A stretch of DNA of 64,000 nucleotides from Fodinicurvata sediminis DSM 21159 (GCF_000420625.1 NZ_ATVH01000017.1:186001-250000), one strand, 5' to 3'; counted from the first letter of the stretch, positions 7,864-16,767 are shown. Numbers and translations: made by a program. Notes: generated by a model not told the origin, from the sequence alone.

Positions 7864-8187
7864 ATGAAGAATCTTGGCCAGATCATGAAGCAGGCCCAGG
7901 AAATGCAGGGCCGCATGAACGAACTGCAGGAGAAGCTGCAGGAAATGGAGATTACCGGCCAGTCCGGCGGCGGCCTGGTGCAGGTGACGCTGTCCGGCAA
8001 GGGTGAGGCGAGGAAGGTGAAGATCGACCCTTCGCTGATCGATCCGAACGATTCGGAAGTGCTGGAAGACCTGATCCTGGCGGCCATCAACGACGCCCGC
8101 GGCAAGGTCGATACCGAGGCACAGGAACAGATGAAGGAATTGACCGGTGGCATGAACCTGCCGCCGGGCATGAACCTGCCATTCTGA
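7864..8187 (+). CDS. ybaB: YbaB/EbfC family nucleoid-associated protein
   Basis: 107 residues, the usual length. The N-terminal coiled-coil helix is [20 protein letters not shown]; the core strands are [20 protein letters not shown], and [17 protein letters not shown] is the conserved C-terminal helix. YbaB/EbfC dimers bind DNA as tweezers-like nucleoid proteins; the gene is almost always between dnaX and recR, as here, which links it to replication and repair. It ends with a repeated Met/Pro/Gly tail ([13 protein letters not shown]) common in the family. It is very likely co-transcribed with dnaX (six-base gap) and recR (22-base gap). Confidence 0.96.
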   Translation: MKNLGQIMKQAQEMQGRMNELQEKLQEMEITGQSGGGLVQVTLSGKGEARKVKIDPSLIDPNDSEVLEDLILAAINDARGKVDTEAQEQMKELTGGMNLPPGMNLPF

Positions 8188-8209
8188 GACCTGGCGGAGC
8201 CTGGCCGGC

Positions 8210-8809
8210 GTGAGCCTTTCCGATATCGACCGCATGATCCAGTTGCTCGCGCGCCTGCCCGGCCTTGGGCCGCGTTCGGCGCGCCGGGCGACACTGAACC
8301 TGCTGCAGCGGCGCGAGGATCTCCTGCGCCCGCTTGCCGACGCGCTGGTGCGCGCCGCCGACAACATCCAGCAGTGCGCGATCTGCGGAAATCTTGATGA
8401 CAGCGACCCCTGCCGGCTGTGCCAGGACGGCCGGCGCGATCCCGCACTGATTTGCGTTGTGGAGGAAATCGGCGATCTCTGGGCCCTGGAACGCAGCGGC
8501 GTTTTCCAAGGGCGGTACCATGTACTGGGCGGCACTCTGTCGGCCCTGGACGGGCGTGGCCCGGAGCAGCTCAATCTGTCCGGGCTCTGGAAGCGTGCGG
8601 AGCATCCTGATGTCAAGGAGGTGGTCCTGGCGCTCTCCGCCACGGTGGATGGGCAGACCACGGCCCATTACATCACTGAACGCCTGGCTGAGCTGCCCGT
8701 CGAGGTGACCCGCCTGGGTCAGGGGGTGCCCGTGGGCGGTGCGCTGGATTACCTGGACGACGGGACCTTGACGGCGGCCTTTCGGGCACGGCGGCCGGCC
8801 AGCGGCTGA
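8210..8809 (+). CDS. recR: Recombination mediator RecR
   Basis: 199 residues from a GTG start. Order of domains: helix-hairpin-helix ([18 protein letters not shown], about residues 12-30), a C4 zinc finger with Cys56, Cys59, Cys68 and Cys71, then a Toprim domain starting [14 protein letters not shown] and containing [16 protein letters not shown], and a C-terminal Walker-B-like strand. RecR forms a ring clamp and works with RecF or RecO to load RecA at gaps. The length matches the family. It is the last gene of the dnaX-ybaB-recR operon; the next gene is a secreted protein 86 bases on. Confidence 0.97.
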   Translation: MSLSDIDRMIQLLARLPGLGPRSARRATLNLLQRREDLLRPLADALVRAADNIQQCAICGNLDDSDPCRLCQDGRRDPALICVVEEIGDLWALERSGVFQGRYHVLGGTLSALDGRGPEQLNLSGLWKRAEHPDVKEVVLALSATVDGQTTAHYITERLAELPVEVTRLGQGVPVGGALDYLDDGTLTAAFRARRPASG

Positions 8810-8895
8810 ACCGGAACAGCAGCCAGATTCGGTCAAACTGCGGCCGTAATTGTGCGCCAGCCTGCCTGCACAATCGCAAGCTCGGGAGAACATCG

Positions 8896-10320
8896 ATGAT
8901 TCTACACAGATCCCTGTTGGTGGTGACGCTTTCGCTGGCTGGCCTGGCGGCCCTGCCGCTCTCGGCCCAGGAGCGGGTGATCGGCCTCGAGGCGCGGCAG
9001 GATCTTGGCCTGACCGTCTATCAGAATGGCCTGACCCAGGTGGACGAGGTGCGCTGGCTGCCATTGGTGGAGGGTGAGAACCGCATTTCGCTAACAGGCA
9101 TCAGCAACCAGCTTGTGCTGGACAGTGTCACGTTGGGCGCGGCCGATGACTTGGCGCTGGTTTCTCAGAGCTATCTGCCGGCAAACCTGACGCGCAGTGA
9201 ACTTTTGAAACAGGCCGTCGGACAGCGTGTCCTGTTGATCCGAGACAATCCCGAAACCGGGGAAAGCGAACAACTGGATGCCGAACTGCTATCCATGGCT
9301 GACGGCATGCCCGTGCTGGATCTGGGCGATCGCATCGAGATCGAGCCGGCGGGACGTATTGCCCTCATCTCCTTGCCAAGGGACGTGCCGGGTGGTTTGC
9401 GGGCCGAACCGGCACTGACCTTGACGCTGGACAGCCAGCGCAAGGGATCGGGGGAATTGCCGCTGACGTACCTGACAGACGGTCTCGGCTGGCAGGCCAG
9501 CTATGTGGCCCGGCTTTCAGAGGAGGACCGGCTGTCCCTGGTCGCCAGCGTCACCCTGAACAACCAGACGGATGTCGCCTTTCAGGATGCCGGCCTGCGG
9601 CTCGTGGCAGGTGAGGTGGCCCGCACGCAGATGCCACGCCCGGCCATGCTGAGGGCATCCCCGAGCATGGTCGCCGACAGTTCCGAGGAACAGAAGATGG
9701 GCGCGCCGGTATCGCGCACCGACCGCTACGTCTATACGCTGGACGGAACGGTCAGCCTGCAGCCCGGCGAACAGCAGCAGCGCCGCCTCTTTGCGTTGCA
9801 GGATATAGAGGCCGATCGGCTTTATCGGTTCGATGGCCTGGCCACGGCGGGGGGCGGCCAGCCAGACAGGCCGGTGTCTGCAGGCCTGCATCTGGCTTTC
9901 GACAATAACGGTGACAACGCGCAACCGCTGCCGGCCGGGACCATCCGCGTCTATGACAGGAGTGGTGAAAAGGGCGAAGCCGCGCTTTTTGCCGGTGAGG
10001 CCCGCATGGATCACACCCCGGAGGGGGGCGAGGTTACCTTGCGTCTGGGTGAGGCTTTCGATGTATCGGCAATCGCCCGGCAAACGGATTTTGAACGACT
10101 CTCCGATGAGAGCTTCGAGGCCGTCCACAAGATCGTGATGAAGAACGCCCGTACCGCAGAGGTGGAGGTCGAGGTCACGGGAAGCATGCCACCGGGCGCC
10201 CGCATCCTGGAAGAAAGCGCTGAAAGCGAGGCGGAAGCTGCCGGACGTCCGGTCTGGACACTGGAGGTCCCGGCCGAGGGCGAGACCACACTGACTTATC
10301 GCGTGCGCGTGGAGCAATGA
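8896..10320 (+). CDS. Secreted DUF4139 domain-containing protein
   Basis: 474 residues. A signal peptide is obvious (MILHRSLLVVTLSLAGLAALPLSAQ, cleavage after ALPLSA), so the protein is exported. The mature part begins with VYQNGLTQVDEVRWLPLVEGEN, an N-terminal beta domain, and continues with the DUF4139 core, where YLTDGLGWQASYVARLSEEDRLSLVASVTLNNQT carries the conserved Trp-x-x-Ser-Tyr element, ending in a beta sandwich (LTYRVRVEQ). The family is found in many bacteria, including proteins annotated as mucoidy-inhibitor-like, but its biochemical function is unknown. A cupin gene starts ten bases downstream with an upstream GAGGA, so the two are probably co-transcribed. Confidence 0.85.
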   Translation: MILHRSLLVVTLSLAGLAALPLSAQERVIGLEARQDLGLTVYQNGLTQVDEVRWLPLVEGENRISLTGISNQLVLDSVTLGAADDLALVSQSYLPANLTRSELLKQAVGQRVLLIRDNPETGESEQLDAELLSMADGMPVLDLGDRIEIEPAGRIALISLPRDVPGGLRAEPALTLTLDSQRKGSGELPLTYLTDGLGWQASYVARLSEEDRLSLVASVTLNNQTDVAFQDAGLRLVAGEVARTQMPRPAMLRASPSMVADSSEEQKMGAPVSRTDRYVYTLDGTVSLQPGEQQQRRLFALQDIEADRLYRFDGLATAGGGQPDRPVSAGLHLAFDNNGDNAQPLPAGTIRVYDRSGEKGEAALFAGEARMDHTPEGGEVTLRLGEAFDVSAIARQTDFERLSDESFEAVHKIVMKNARTAEVEVEVTGSMPPGARILEESAESEAEAAGRPVWTLEVPAEGETTLTYRVRVEQ

Positions 10321-10330
10321 GGAACAAGCA

Positions 10331-10675
10331 GTGAGCCAGAGCTCTCTTCAGGCGCGATTGGCGGAGGCGGCGGCCCTTCTGTCTGCTGACAGACCCTTCC
10401 AGACTGTTTTCAAAGACGGCAATGCAGTCGCTGTCGAGCTCTACGCGCCGGTGGGCGAGGACCGGCAACAGCCGCATGATCGCGACGAACTTTACATCGT
10501 TGCGGCCGGGCAGGGCCGTTTCCGGCGCGGCGAGGAGGTGGTGACCTTCGCCCCTGGCGACCTGCTTTACGTACCGGCTCATGTACCGCACCGATTCGAG
10601 GACTTCAGCGAAGACTTCAAGACCTGGGTCATCTTCTATGGCCCCGAGCAGCCGCTGCAAAACGAGCACAGCTGA
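10331..10675 (+). CDS. Cupin domain-containing protein
   Basis: 114 residues from a GTG start preceded by GAGGAACAAGCA. A single cupin barrel: motif 1 is QQPHDRDELYIVAAGQGRF, with a His and Glu in metal-ligand positions, and motif 2 is FAPGDLLYVPAHVPHRFEDF with its His. Such small one-domain cupins bind a divalent metal and serve as isomerases, dioxygenases or sensors; nothing here chooses among these. It follows the DUF4139 gene with a ten-base gap and probably shares its transcript. No signal peptide, so it is cytoplasmic, unlike its neighbour. Confidence 0.85.
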   Translation: MSQSSLQARLAEAAALLSADRPFQTVFKDGNAVAVELYAPVGEDRQQPHDRDELYIVAAGQGRFRRGEEVVTFAPGDLLYVPAHVPHRFEDFSEDFKTWVIFYGPEQPLQNEHS

Positions 10676-10892
10676 CAATCCGACGACTTTCACGGGTCGC
10701 AGGAGAAATGCCGGCCCCTGGTCCCAGCCGGATTTCAAACCGACCTTTCTTTTCATGGTTGCGTGTCAAAAACAGGCCATTTTCGCGGCATTGCCCTGAT
10801 ATGGCCGTAATGCTGGGGTCTCATGGCTACAGTTGGGCTGCGCGAATTTACCTATTCGTGTAATCCCCATCATTCCTGAAAGGACATGAACA

Positions 10893-11246
10893 ATGACTGT
10901 TTCTGAAAAACTGCAAGCCGCGAAACCTGTGCTGGGAGGCGCTGTCCTGGGTGCCGTGGCCGTGACGATCATCGCCTTTGCCGGTGGGTGGGTGGTGACA
11001 GCCAACACCATGGAGAAGAATGTCAGCATGACCCGCGTAAGCACCCTGGCGTCGGTCTGCGAAGAAGTCGCGCGCGAAGCCTGGCTGGTCGAGGGACGCC
11101 AGCTTGATGAACTCAGCGGGTTCCGCAACGCCGAACGCAGTGAGTTGGCGAAGCGTTTCGTTCCTGCAAGCGCGGGCGGTGCCGACGAGGGTAACAATAT
11201 CCACAGTGAAGTTGCCACTGCCTGTGACCGGCTCTTGCGGACCTGA
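10893..11246 (+). CDS. Hypothetical protein with one N-terminal membrane segment
   Basis: 117 residues, not recognised. After a short polar start the segment VLGGAVLGAVAVTIIAFAGGWVV (about 13-35) forms one membrane helix or an uncleaved signal anchor. The remaining 80 residues are polar with two cysteines (in LASVCEEVAREAW and ATACDRLL) that could pair in the periplasm. AGGADEGNNIHSEVATACDRLL looks like a short helical tail. The ATG follows GAAAGGACATGAACA, a good ribosome binding site at normal spacing, which supports translation. It stands alone between the cupin and PhzF genes. A GC-rich hairpin follows 16 bases after the stop. Confidence 0.6.
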   Translation: MTVSEKLQAAKPVLGGAVLGAVAVTIIAFAGGWVVTANTMEKNVSMTRVSTLASVCEEVAREAWLVEGRQLDELSGFRNAERSELAKRFVPASAGGADEGNNIHSEVATACDRLLRT

Positions 11247-11262
11247 ACACGTCCGGGTGCGA

Positions 11263-11287
11263 TGAGGGTGTCCGAAGGGCACCCTCA
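11263..11287 (+). terminator. Hairpin after the hypothetical gene, possible terminator
   Basis: TGAGGGTG at 11263-11270 pairs with CACCCTCA at 11280-11287, extended by TCC/GGG around a GAA loop to about 11 base pairs. There is no T-run after it, so it may be only a 3' stabilising hairpin. Confidence 0.45.
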
Positions 11288-11398
11288 CAGCCTCCTGCCG
11301 GCTTGACACAAGACTCTAGCGCGCCTTGTCGCAATAGCGTAGAGAACCCGTTTACAGAAAGCTCAAGGCGCGCGACAGTGAGCAGGAGGAGCGCCATC

Positions 11399-12244
11399 AT
11401 GACCCAGCGCCGCTTCATCCAGTGCGATGTCTTCACCGCCGTGCCCACCAAGGGCAATGGCTTGGCTGTGGTTCTGGACGCCGATGGCCTGTCCGACAGG
11501 GCCATGCAGGATTTCGCCGCCTGGACCAACCTGGCGGAGACCAGTTTCCTGCTGCCGCCCGAGGATTCGGCCGCCGATTACCGCCTGCGCATCTTCACAC
11601 CCGATCGCGAGTTGCCCTTTGCCGGCCATCCCACGCTGGGCAGCTGTGCAGCATGGCTGCATGCGGAGGGCGTTCCGATACAGGAAGGTCTGGTGCGCCA
11701 GGAATGCGGTGTGGGGCTTGTGGAGATCGATCTGACAGGTGCCACGCCGGCCTTCGCGGCCCCGCCCACTGCGGTCAAGGCCCTGCCCGAGGGCCGTCAG
11801 TCGGCATTGGTGCGTGCCCTGCAACTCTTGCCCGACCGGGTGGTGCGGTCGGCATGGCTCAATAACGGCCCCGACTGGAATGTCCTGGAACTGGAAAGTG
11901 CGGATGACGTGCTTGCCGTGGAACCGGCCGGCCTTCGTGCAGCTGGCTTGCATGACGTGGGCCTGATCGGTCCTCAATCGAAGGGAAGCGAAACCGACTA
12001 TGAAGTCCGCCTACTTGCTCCACCGACAGCCATGTCCGAAGACCCCATAACGGGCTCGCTCAACGCCGCTATCGCCCAGTGGATGGCGGCAGAGGGACGC
12101 CTGCCCGGTCCTGTCACCGTGCGCCAGGGGACGCGCCTGGGCCGCGAGGGGCGCGTCACCATCACGCCCTCGACGAAGGAGGCCGGGCGCATCCTGATCG
12201 GCGGCGAGACGCAGATCCTGATCGAGGGCACGCTGGAACTCTAG
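11399..12244 (+). CDS. PhzF family isomerase/epimerase-like protein
   Basis: 281 residues from the ATG at 11399, chosen because AGGAGGAG lies just upstream and the protein then starts MTQRRFIQCDVFTAVPTKGNGLAVVL, the normal family beginning; the frame is open further upstream without family-like sequence. The diaminopimelate-epimerase-like double fold shows WTNLAETSFLL with the catalytic Glu47 and LRIFTPDRELPFAGHPTLGSCAAWL; the second half contains MSEDPITGSLNAAIAQWM. PhzF acts on a phenazine precursor in phenazine producers, but most genomic homologues, and probably this one (no phz genes nearby), are enzymes of unknown substrate. Confidence 0.88.
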   Translation: MTQRRFIQCDVFTAVPTKGNGLAVVLDADGLSDRAMQDFAAWTNLAETSFLLPPEDSAADYRLRIFTPDRELPFAGHPTLGSCAAWLHAEGVPIQEGLVRQECGVGLVEIDLTGATPAFAAPPTAVKALPEGRQSALVRALQLLPDRVVRSAWLNNGPDWNVLELESADDVLAVEPAGLRAAGLHDVGLIGPQSKGSETDYEVRLLAPPTAMSEDPITGSLNAAIAQWMAAEGRLPGPVTVRQGTRLGREGRVTITPSTKEAGRILIGGETQILIEGTLEL

Positions 12245-12303
12245 CGGAACCTCCCTGACTCACCGAATCAACACAACAGCATAGAGAAGAGAGTTATTCG
12301 CGC

Positions 12304-12588
12304 ATGATTCGCCACATGGTCTTTTTTACCGTGAAGAACCCGGCTGACCTAGCTGCCGCCGAGGCCGGCCTGAAACGCCTGGAACAGGTGTCCGATGCCG
12401 ATGTCCTGCAGGTGCGCCGCAACCTGCAGCGCGACCAGCTTGGCAACGAGGTGGACCTGGTGGTCTATGGCGAATTTGCGGACGCGGACAAACTGGCTGC
12501 CTTCAAGGACCATCCGCTCTACGAGGAGGCCATCGCCCTTGTGCGCCCCCTGCGCGATTTGCGGATTGCGGCGGATGTAGAGGTTTGA
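12304..12588 (+). CDS. Dabb family (stress-responsive alpha/beta barrel) protein
   Basis: 94 residues, a complete Dabb domain: MIRHMVFFTVKNPADLAAAEAGLKRLEQV, then NEVDLVVYGEFADADKLAAFKDHPLYEEAIALVRPLRDLRIAADVEV, with the typical HPLYEE element. Dabb proteins are dimeric ferredoxin-like barrels of mostly unknown function, some stress-induced and a few cyclases or decarboxylases. The ATG has AGAGAAGAGAG upstream at a rather long distance. It follows phzF by 59 bases and converges with rmuC. No regulatory site is visible. Function beyond the fold cannot be given. Confidence 0.85.
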   Translation: MIRHMVFFTVKNPADLAAAEAGLKRLEQVSDADVLQVRRNLQRDQLGNEVDLVVYGEFADADKLAAFKDHPLYEEAIALVRPLRDLRIAADVEV

Positions 12589-12614
12589 CGGGACGTCAGT
12601 TGTTGCCGTGATCC

Positions 12615-13754
12615 CTATTCCTCACCGCGCACCGGTGGGGTGATCTGTGCATCGCCGTCTTCCTTGTCCTCCAGTTGAAGGTCCTCGATGCGCTCGCCGC
12701 GTTTGGAGACCTTCTCGGTGGAGATGCGGATCTGGCGGATGTCTTCTGTGGCCTGGTCGAAGTGGCGTTGCAATTTGCCGACGCGGTCGTCCAGGCGACC
12801 GACATCGGTCAGGAGGTGATGCACCTCGGTCTGGATCACGCCGGCCTGTTCGCGCATGCGCACGTCCTTGAGCACGGCGCGTACGGTGTTGAGCGTCGCC
12901 ATCAGGGTGGTGGGGGAGACAATCCAGACGCGGGCGCGATAGGACTCCTCGACCAGCGAGGTGAAGTTGGCGTGCAGTTCGGCATAGACCGCCTCGCTGG
13001 GCAGAAACATGAGCGCCGATTCCGCCGTTTCTCCGGCAATGATGTACTTGTCGCGAATGTCCTTGATGTGCTTGCGCACATCGTTGGTGAAGGCGCGCAT
13101 GGCCGCCGTGCGGCTGGCTTCGTCCTCGGCGGCGCGCAGATTGCGAAAGGCCTCCAGCGGGAACTTGGAATCGATGGCGATCGAACCCGGCGGGTTGGGC
13201 AGCAAGAGCAGGCAGTCCGCGCGTGTCCCGGTCGAGAGCGAAGCCTGGAAACTGTAGGCCGAGGGCGGCAGGACGTTTTCCACGATGTCGTGCAGCTGGA
13301 CTTCGCCAAAGGCCCCTCGCGCCTGTTTGTTGGAGAGGATGTCCTGAAGGCCCACCACTTGGCCGGACAGCTCGGTGATGTTCTGCTGCGCCTTGTCGAT
13401 CACTGCCAGGCGCTCGCGCAGATCGGTCAGGCTCTTGGACTGCTGTGTCTGGGATTCGTTCAGGCGGTCCCCGATCTTCTTCGAGAAGTCGGACAGCCGC
13501 TCCTCCATGCTGCGCGCCAGTGCGCGTTCCTGCTCGCGCAGGCTCTGGGACATCTGGGCCTGTACGGCCGCCTGGCTCTCCGACAGCTGGCGCAGGCGCT
13601 GGTCAACCTCCTGATTGCCCCGGTCCTGGCCCCGGCGCAGCAGAAGCGCCACCACCACACCAACCATCAGGCCGACCAAGCCCGTCAAGGCCAGCAGAAG
13701 CGGGTCAACTCCGTCCATAGTCTCCATCCATTCCGTAGCGTCCGGGGCCTGCAT
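12615..13754 (-). CDS. rmuC: DNA recombination protein RmuC
   Basis: Up to 379 residues. An N-terminal membrane anchor (LLLALTGLVGLMVGVVVALLL) is followed by a long coiled coil (about residues 45-150) and the RmuC endonuclease-like core: RGAFGEVQLHDIVENVLPPS, then IAIDSKFPLEAF, MFLPSEAVYAELHANF and RVWIVSPTTLMATLNTV. RmuC limits inversions at short repeats and is thought to be a membrane-tethered nuclease. The start is uncertain: the ATG at 13718 has GGAG five bases upstream and may be preferred over the ATG at 13754. It converges with the Dabb gene and diverges from def. The C-terminus is shorter and more acidic than in enteric homologues. Confidence 0.93.
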   Translation of the reverse strand: MQAPDATEWMETMDGVDPLLLALTGLVGLMVGVVVALLLRRGQDRGNQEVDQRLRQLSESQAAVQAQMSQSLREQERALARSMEERLSDFSKKIGDRLNESQTQQSKSLTDLRERLAVIDKAQQNITELSGQVVGLQDILSNKQARGAFGEVQLHDIVENVLPPSAYSFQASLSTGTRADCLLLLPNPPGSIAIDSKFPLEAFRNLRAAEDEASRTAAMRAFTNDVRKHIKDIRDKYIIAGETAESALMFLPSEAVYAELHANFTSLVEESYRARVWIVSPTTLMATLNTVRAVLKDVRMREQAGVIQTEVHHLLTDVGRLDDRVGKLQRHFDQATEDIRQIRISTEKVSKRGERIEDLQLEDKEDGDAQITPPVRGEE

Positions 13755-13881
13755 AGCACAAGCAGTCAGAGTCGCGGGAGCATTGGGCGTGCCTGGCCCA
13801 CGGCTTCAAATCTTGACGCCTGCTGGTGAACGGCATACCTATCCAGATTAGAAGGATTTCAAGGAACGGATACCTCGCAAA

Positions 13882-14418
13882 ATGGCATTGCTTCCCATCG
13901 TGACCGCACCAGATCCCGTGCTCAAGACCAAGGCAAAGCCGGTCGAGCGCGTGGATGACGCTATCCGGAAGCTGATGGACGACATGCTCGAGACCATGTA
14001 TGCCGCGCCGGGCATTGGCCTGGCTGCGCCGCAGGTGGGGGTGTCCAAGCGCGTGATCGTGGTGGATGTCACGTCCGAGGACGAGGAACGCAAGCCCTTG
14101 CTCATGGCCAATCCGGAGCTGGTTCAGGTCTCCGACCACGATGCTACGTACGAGGAAGGCTGCCTGTCGGTGCCGGAGTATTTCGGCGAGGTGGCACGGC
14201 CTGCGGAAATCCGGCTGCGCTATATCGACCGCGAGAACGAGATTCGCGAGCTGGAAGCCGACGGCCTGCTGGCCACCTGTATCCAGCACGAGATCGACCA
14301 CCTGGACGGCATCCTGTTCCTGGACCACCTGTCTTCGCTGAAGCGCAACATGGTGCTGCGCAAGCTGCTGAAAGCCAAGAAGACGCACGCCCTGCCCAGC
14401 TACGCGGCCGCATCCTAA
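13882..14418 (+). CDS. def: Peptide deformylase
   Basis: 178 residues with all three signature motifs: GIGLAAPQVG (residues 44-53), EGCLSVP with the metal ligand Cys94, and QHEIDHLDG with His136, Glu137 and His140. It removes the formyl group from nascent peptides at the ribosome using Fe2+. The length is typical for type 1B enzymes of Alphaproteobacteria, and the C-terminal helix continues KRNMVLRKLLKAKK. The next gene is fmt, whose product adds the formyl group; the def-fmt pairing, with truA after it, is a common gene order and the three are probably one operon. Confidence 0.97.
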   Translation: MALLPIVTAPDPVLKTKAKPVERVDDAIRKLMDDMLETMYAAPGIGLAAPQVGVSKRVIVVDVTSEDEERKPLLMANPELVQVSDHDATYEEGCLSVPEYFGEVARPAEIRLRYIDRENEIRELEADGLLATCIQHEIDHLDGILFLDHLSSLKRNMVLRKLLKAKKTHALPSYAAAS

Positions 14419-14469
14419 GGACATAGCCCTCGGCTGGCATTGACGTCTGCTCATGCTATAAGCGGGGCC

Positions 14470-15441
14470 ATGTCGGAAAGCACCACTACATCCAGAAAGA
14501 AGCCTTTGCGTCTGGCCTTCATGGGTACGCCGGATTTCGCCGTGCCCACCCTGGAAGCGTTGATCTGGGCCGGGCACGAGATCGTGGCTGTCTACACCCA
14601 GCCGCCGCGGCCCGCCGGGCGCGGCCATCGCGAGACGCGCTCGCCTGTGCACGACACGGCGCTGGCACATGACCTGCCGGTCCATACGCCGGACAGCCTT
14701 AAGGATCCGCAAGCGCAAGCCGACTTCGCCGCGCTGGACCTGGATGTCGCCGTGGTGGTGGCTTATGGCCAGATTTTGCCCCAGGCCGTCCTGGATGCGC
14801 CGCGGCATGGCTGTGTCAACGTCCATGCCTCGCTGCTGCCGCGCTGGCGCGGTGCGGCCCCGATCCAGCGCGCCCTTCTGGCCGGCGACGCCGAGACCGG
14901 GGTCACCCTCATGCGCATGGAGGCCGGCCTGGATACCGGACCAATGCTGGCGCGTCTGCCGCTGGAGATTGCCCCCGACGAAACCGGGCAAAGCCTGCAT
15001 GACCGCCTGGCCCGCCAGGGCGCCGAAGCCATCGCATCGGTGCTAGCGGACTATGTGGCTGGCCGCATCACCCCCGAGCCGCAACCCGAAGAGGGCGTGA
15101 CCTATGCCGCCAAGCTGACCCGCGCGGAAAGCGCGCTGGACTGGCGCCGGCCGGCAGTGGAACTGGAGCGCAAGGTACGTGCCTTCACGCCCTGGCCGGG
15201 CGCCTACTGCGAATTCGACGGCGCGCGCATCAAGGTTGTGCAGGCTGCCCTGCAGGAGGGTCAGTCAGGCGCCAGGCCGGGGACAGTTCTGGATGATCGC
15301 CTGACCGTGGCCTGCGGCGAGGGGGCCTTGCGGTTGGTGAAACTGCAACGACCGGGACGCTCCGTCCTGGAGGCTTCTGCCTTCCTGCGCGGCTTCGCCG
15401 TGCCGGCGGGCGCGGTCCTGAGCTTGCCGGAGCCGGCATGA
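14470..15441 (+). CDS. fmt: Methionyl-tRNA formyltransferase
   Basis: 323 residues from ATG 14470. The N-terminal Rossmann domain starts [19 protein letters not shown]; the catalytic region shows [25 protein letters not shown] (Asn and His of the formyltransferase active site) and [17 protein letters not shown]. The C-terminal OB-like domain contains [15 protein letters not shown]. It formylates initiator methionyl-tRNA using 10-formyl-tetrahydrofolate. The start at 14470 is preceded by GCGGGG; an upstream ATG-like start would add ten non-family residues. Its stop overlaps the truA start (ATGA), indicating translational coupling. Confidence 0.97.
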   Translation: MSESTTTSRKKPLRLAFMGTPDFAVPTLEALIWAGHEIVAVYTQPPRPAGRGHRETRSPVHDTALAHDLPVHTPDSLKDPQAQADFAALDLDVAVVVAYGQILPQAVLDAPRHGCVNVHASLLPRWRGAAPIQRALLAGDAETGVTLMRMEAGLDTGPMLARLPLEIAPDETGQSLHDRLARQGAEAIASVLADYVAGRITPEPQPEEGVTYAAKLTRAESALDWRRPAVELERKVRAFTPWPGAYCEFDGARIKVVQAALQEGQSGARPGTVLDDRLTVACGEGALRLVKLQRPGRSVLEASAFLRGFAVPAGAVLSLPEPA

Positions 15442-16181
15442 GCCAACGCTTCAAGCTGACCCTGGAATACGACGGGGCCCCCTTTGTCGGCTGGCAACGC
15501 CAGGACAACGGCCACTCGGTACAGGCCGCCGTGGAAGAAGCGGTTCATGCCTTTTCCGGCGAACGCGTGGTGGTGCACTGCGCCGGGCGCACGGACGCCG
15601 GCGTGCATGCCGTGGCCCAGGTGGCGCATTTCGACCTGGCGCGCTCGACCCGGCCCGATACCGTGCGCGATGCCGTGAACCACCATTTGAAGCCGCAGCC
15701 GGTTGCCGTGATCGCGGCCGAGGAAGCGCCCAATGACTTTCATGCGCGTTTCTCGGCAACGGGGCGCAGCTATCTTTATCGCATCGTCAACCGGCGCGCG
15801 CCGTTGGTGCTGGATGCCGGCCGTGCCTGGTGGGTGCCCAAGGCACTGGATGCAGAGGCAATGGCCGCCGCGGCACAACGCCTGGTGGGCAAGCACGACT
15901 TCACATCCTTCCGAGCCTCGGAATGCCAGGCGGATTCGCCGGTGAAGACACTGGATCACCTGGAAGTGGTGCGCGAGGGGGAGGCGATCGAGATTTACGC
16001 CGCGGCGCGTTCCTTCCTGCATCACCAGGTGCGCAACATTGCCGGCACCCTGAAACAGATCGGCCACGGCCGCTGGGCGCCGGAAGAGATCAGCACCATC
16101 CTGGAGGCACGCGACCGTTCCGCCGCTGGAGAGACCGCTCCGGCCGATGGGTTGTACCTGACAGGTGTGCGTTACGATTAA
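15438..16181 (+). CDS. truA: tRNA pseudouridine(38-40) synthase TruA
   Basis: 247 residues. The catalytic aspartate is Asp53 in [16 protein letters not shown]. The start [18 protein letters not shown] and the late blocks [19 protein letters not shown] and [16 protein letters not shown] are family hallmarks. TruA modifies uridines 38-40 in the anticodon arm of many tRNAs. Length is normal. Its ATG overlaps the fmt stop by four bases. It is the last gene of def-fmt-truA and is followed by the palindromic repeat element, whose distal end has a T-run that could terminate the transcript. Confidence 0.97.
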   Translation: MSQRFKLTLEYDGAPFVGWQRQDNGHSVQAAVEEAVHAFSGERVVVHCAGRTDAGVHAVAQVAHFDLARSTRPDTVRDAVNHHLKPQPVAVIAAEEAPNDFHARFSATGRSYLYRIVNRRAPLVLDAGRAWWVPKALDAEAMAAAAQRLVGKHDFTSFRASECQADSPVKTLDHLEVVREGEAIEIYAAARSFLHHQVRNIAGTLKQIGHGRWAPEEISTILEARDRSAAGETAPADGLYLTGVRYD

Positions 16182-16205
16182 CTACCTGGAATCAGAAATA
16201 AATAG

Positions 16206-16342
16206 CCTCATGCTGAGGTGCCCGACCCAAGGGGTCGGGCCTCGAAGCATCCCGGCACCGACCTGGACCCTGGAAAATGGCACAGCCGGTGCCGGTGCCC
16301 TTCGAGGCTCCGCGCTTACGCGCTCCACACCTCAGGGTGAGG
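16206..16342. repeat. Palindromic intergenic repeat element, complete copy
   Basis: The outer arms CCTCATGCTGAGGTG (16206-16220) and CACCTCAGGGTGAGG (16328-16342) are complementary at 13 of 15 positions. Inside are a hairpin CCCGACCC-AAG-GGGTCGGG (16221-16239), then GCCTCGAAGCAT, and near the other end its near-complement CCTTCGAGGC (16299-16308). This nested design with constant arms and a variable hairpin resembles dispersed intergenic repeats known from many alphaproteobacterial genomes. A run of six T (16347-16352) just beyond could make the right arm a terminator for truA. Confidence 0.75.
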
Positions 16343-16383
16343 ATCGTTTTTTATCAATAATTTGAACTCCGATCTACTGGTCC

Positions 16384-16410
16384 TTTGTCGAAGACAAAGC
16401 CTCGAAGCAT
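16384..16410. repeat. Partial copy of the same repeat element
   Basis: TTTGTC-GAA-GACAAA forms a small hairpin at 16384-16398, followed directly by GCCTCGAAGCAT at 16399-16410, the same 12-base word that follows the hairpin in the complete copy. The constant word with an unrelated hairpin suggests a truncated or degenerate half element. Confidence 0.6.
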
Positions 16411-16419
16411 GTTGGTTAC

Positions 16420-16767
16420 TCACCCGCCATGGGCCTCGCGGCTGTCCTCGGGCGCCTGGGCACGATCGTTCATGCCGTAGTCACGAATGACGCCGGCAAT
16501 GCGCAGGCGGTAGTCCTTGAAGACGCCGGCCCGGCCCTTGGCCTGGGTGGCGCGGTGATTGGGCCGGTTGCGCCAGTTCTGGACCGCCTCTTCGTCACGC
16601 CAGAAGGACAGGGACAGCAGCTTGCCGGAATCGGTGAGGCTCTGGAAACGCTCGACGGAGATGAAGCCGTCGATCTGCTCCAACTCAGGCTTCAACTCGG
16701 CGGCCAAGTCCAGATAGTGGTCGAACTCCCCCTCGGCTGGCCAGACTTCGAAGATGACGGCGATCAT
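16420..16767 (-). CDS. Antibiotic biosynthesis monooxygenase (ABM) domain protein
   Basis: 115 residues. A ferredoxin-like ABM domain: MIAVIFEVWPAEGEFDHYLDLAAELKPELEQIDGF, ISVERFQSLTDSGKLLSLSFWRDEEAVQNWRN and HRATQAKGRAGVFKDYRLRIAGV. The pattern GFISVERFQS followed by LSFWRDEEAVQNWR is characteristic of the YqjZ-like group. These small dimers are quinol or haem monooxygenases in a few studied cases; most are of unknown role. The gene stands alone downstream of mcd on the same strand (74-base gap) and could be read from that operon. Its stop lies next to the repeat element. Confidence 0.85.
   Translation of the reverse strand: MIAVIFEVWPAEGEFDHYLDLAAELKPELEQIDGFISVERFQSLTDSGKLLSLSFWRDEEAVQNWRNRPNHRATQAKGRAGVFKDYRLRIAGVIRDYGMNDRAQAPEDSREAHGG

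Noticed and set aside
11303-11331. TTGACA at 11303 as a phzF promoter
   Set aside because: No acceptable -10 hexamer occurs 15-19 bases downstream.
14440-14462. TTGACG and TATAAG before fmt as a promoter
   Set aside because: The spacer is only 11 bases and the start would fall on the ATG; fmt is more likely read from def.
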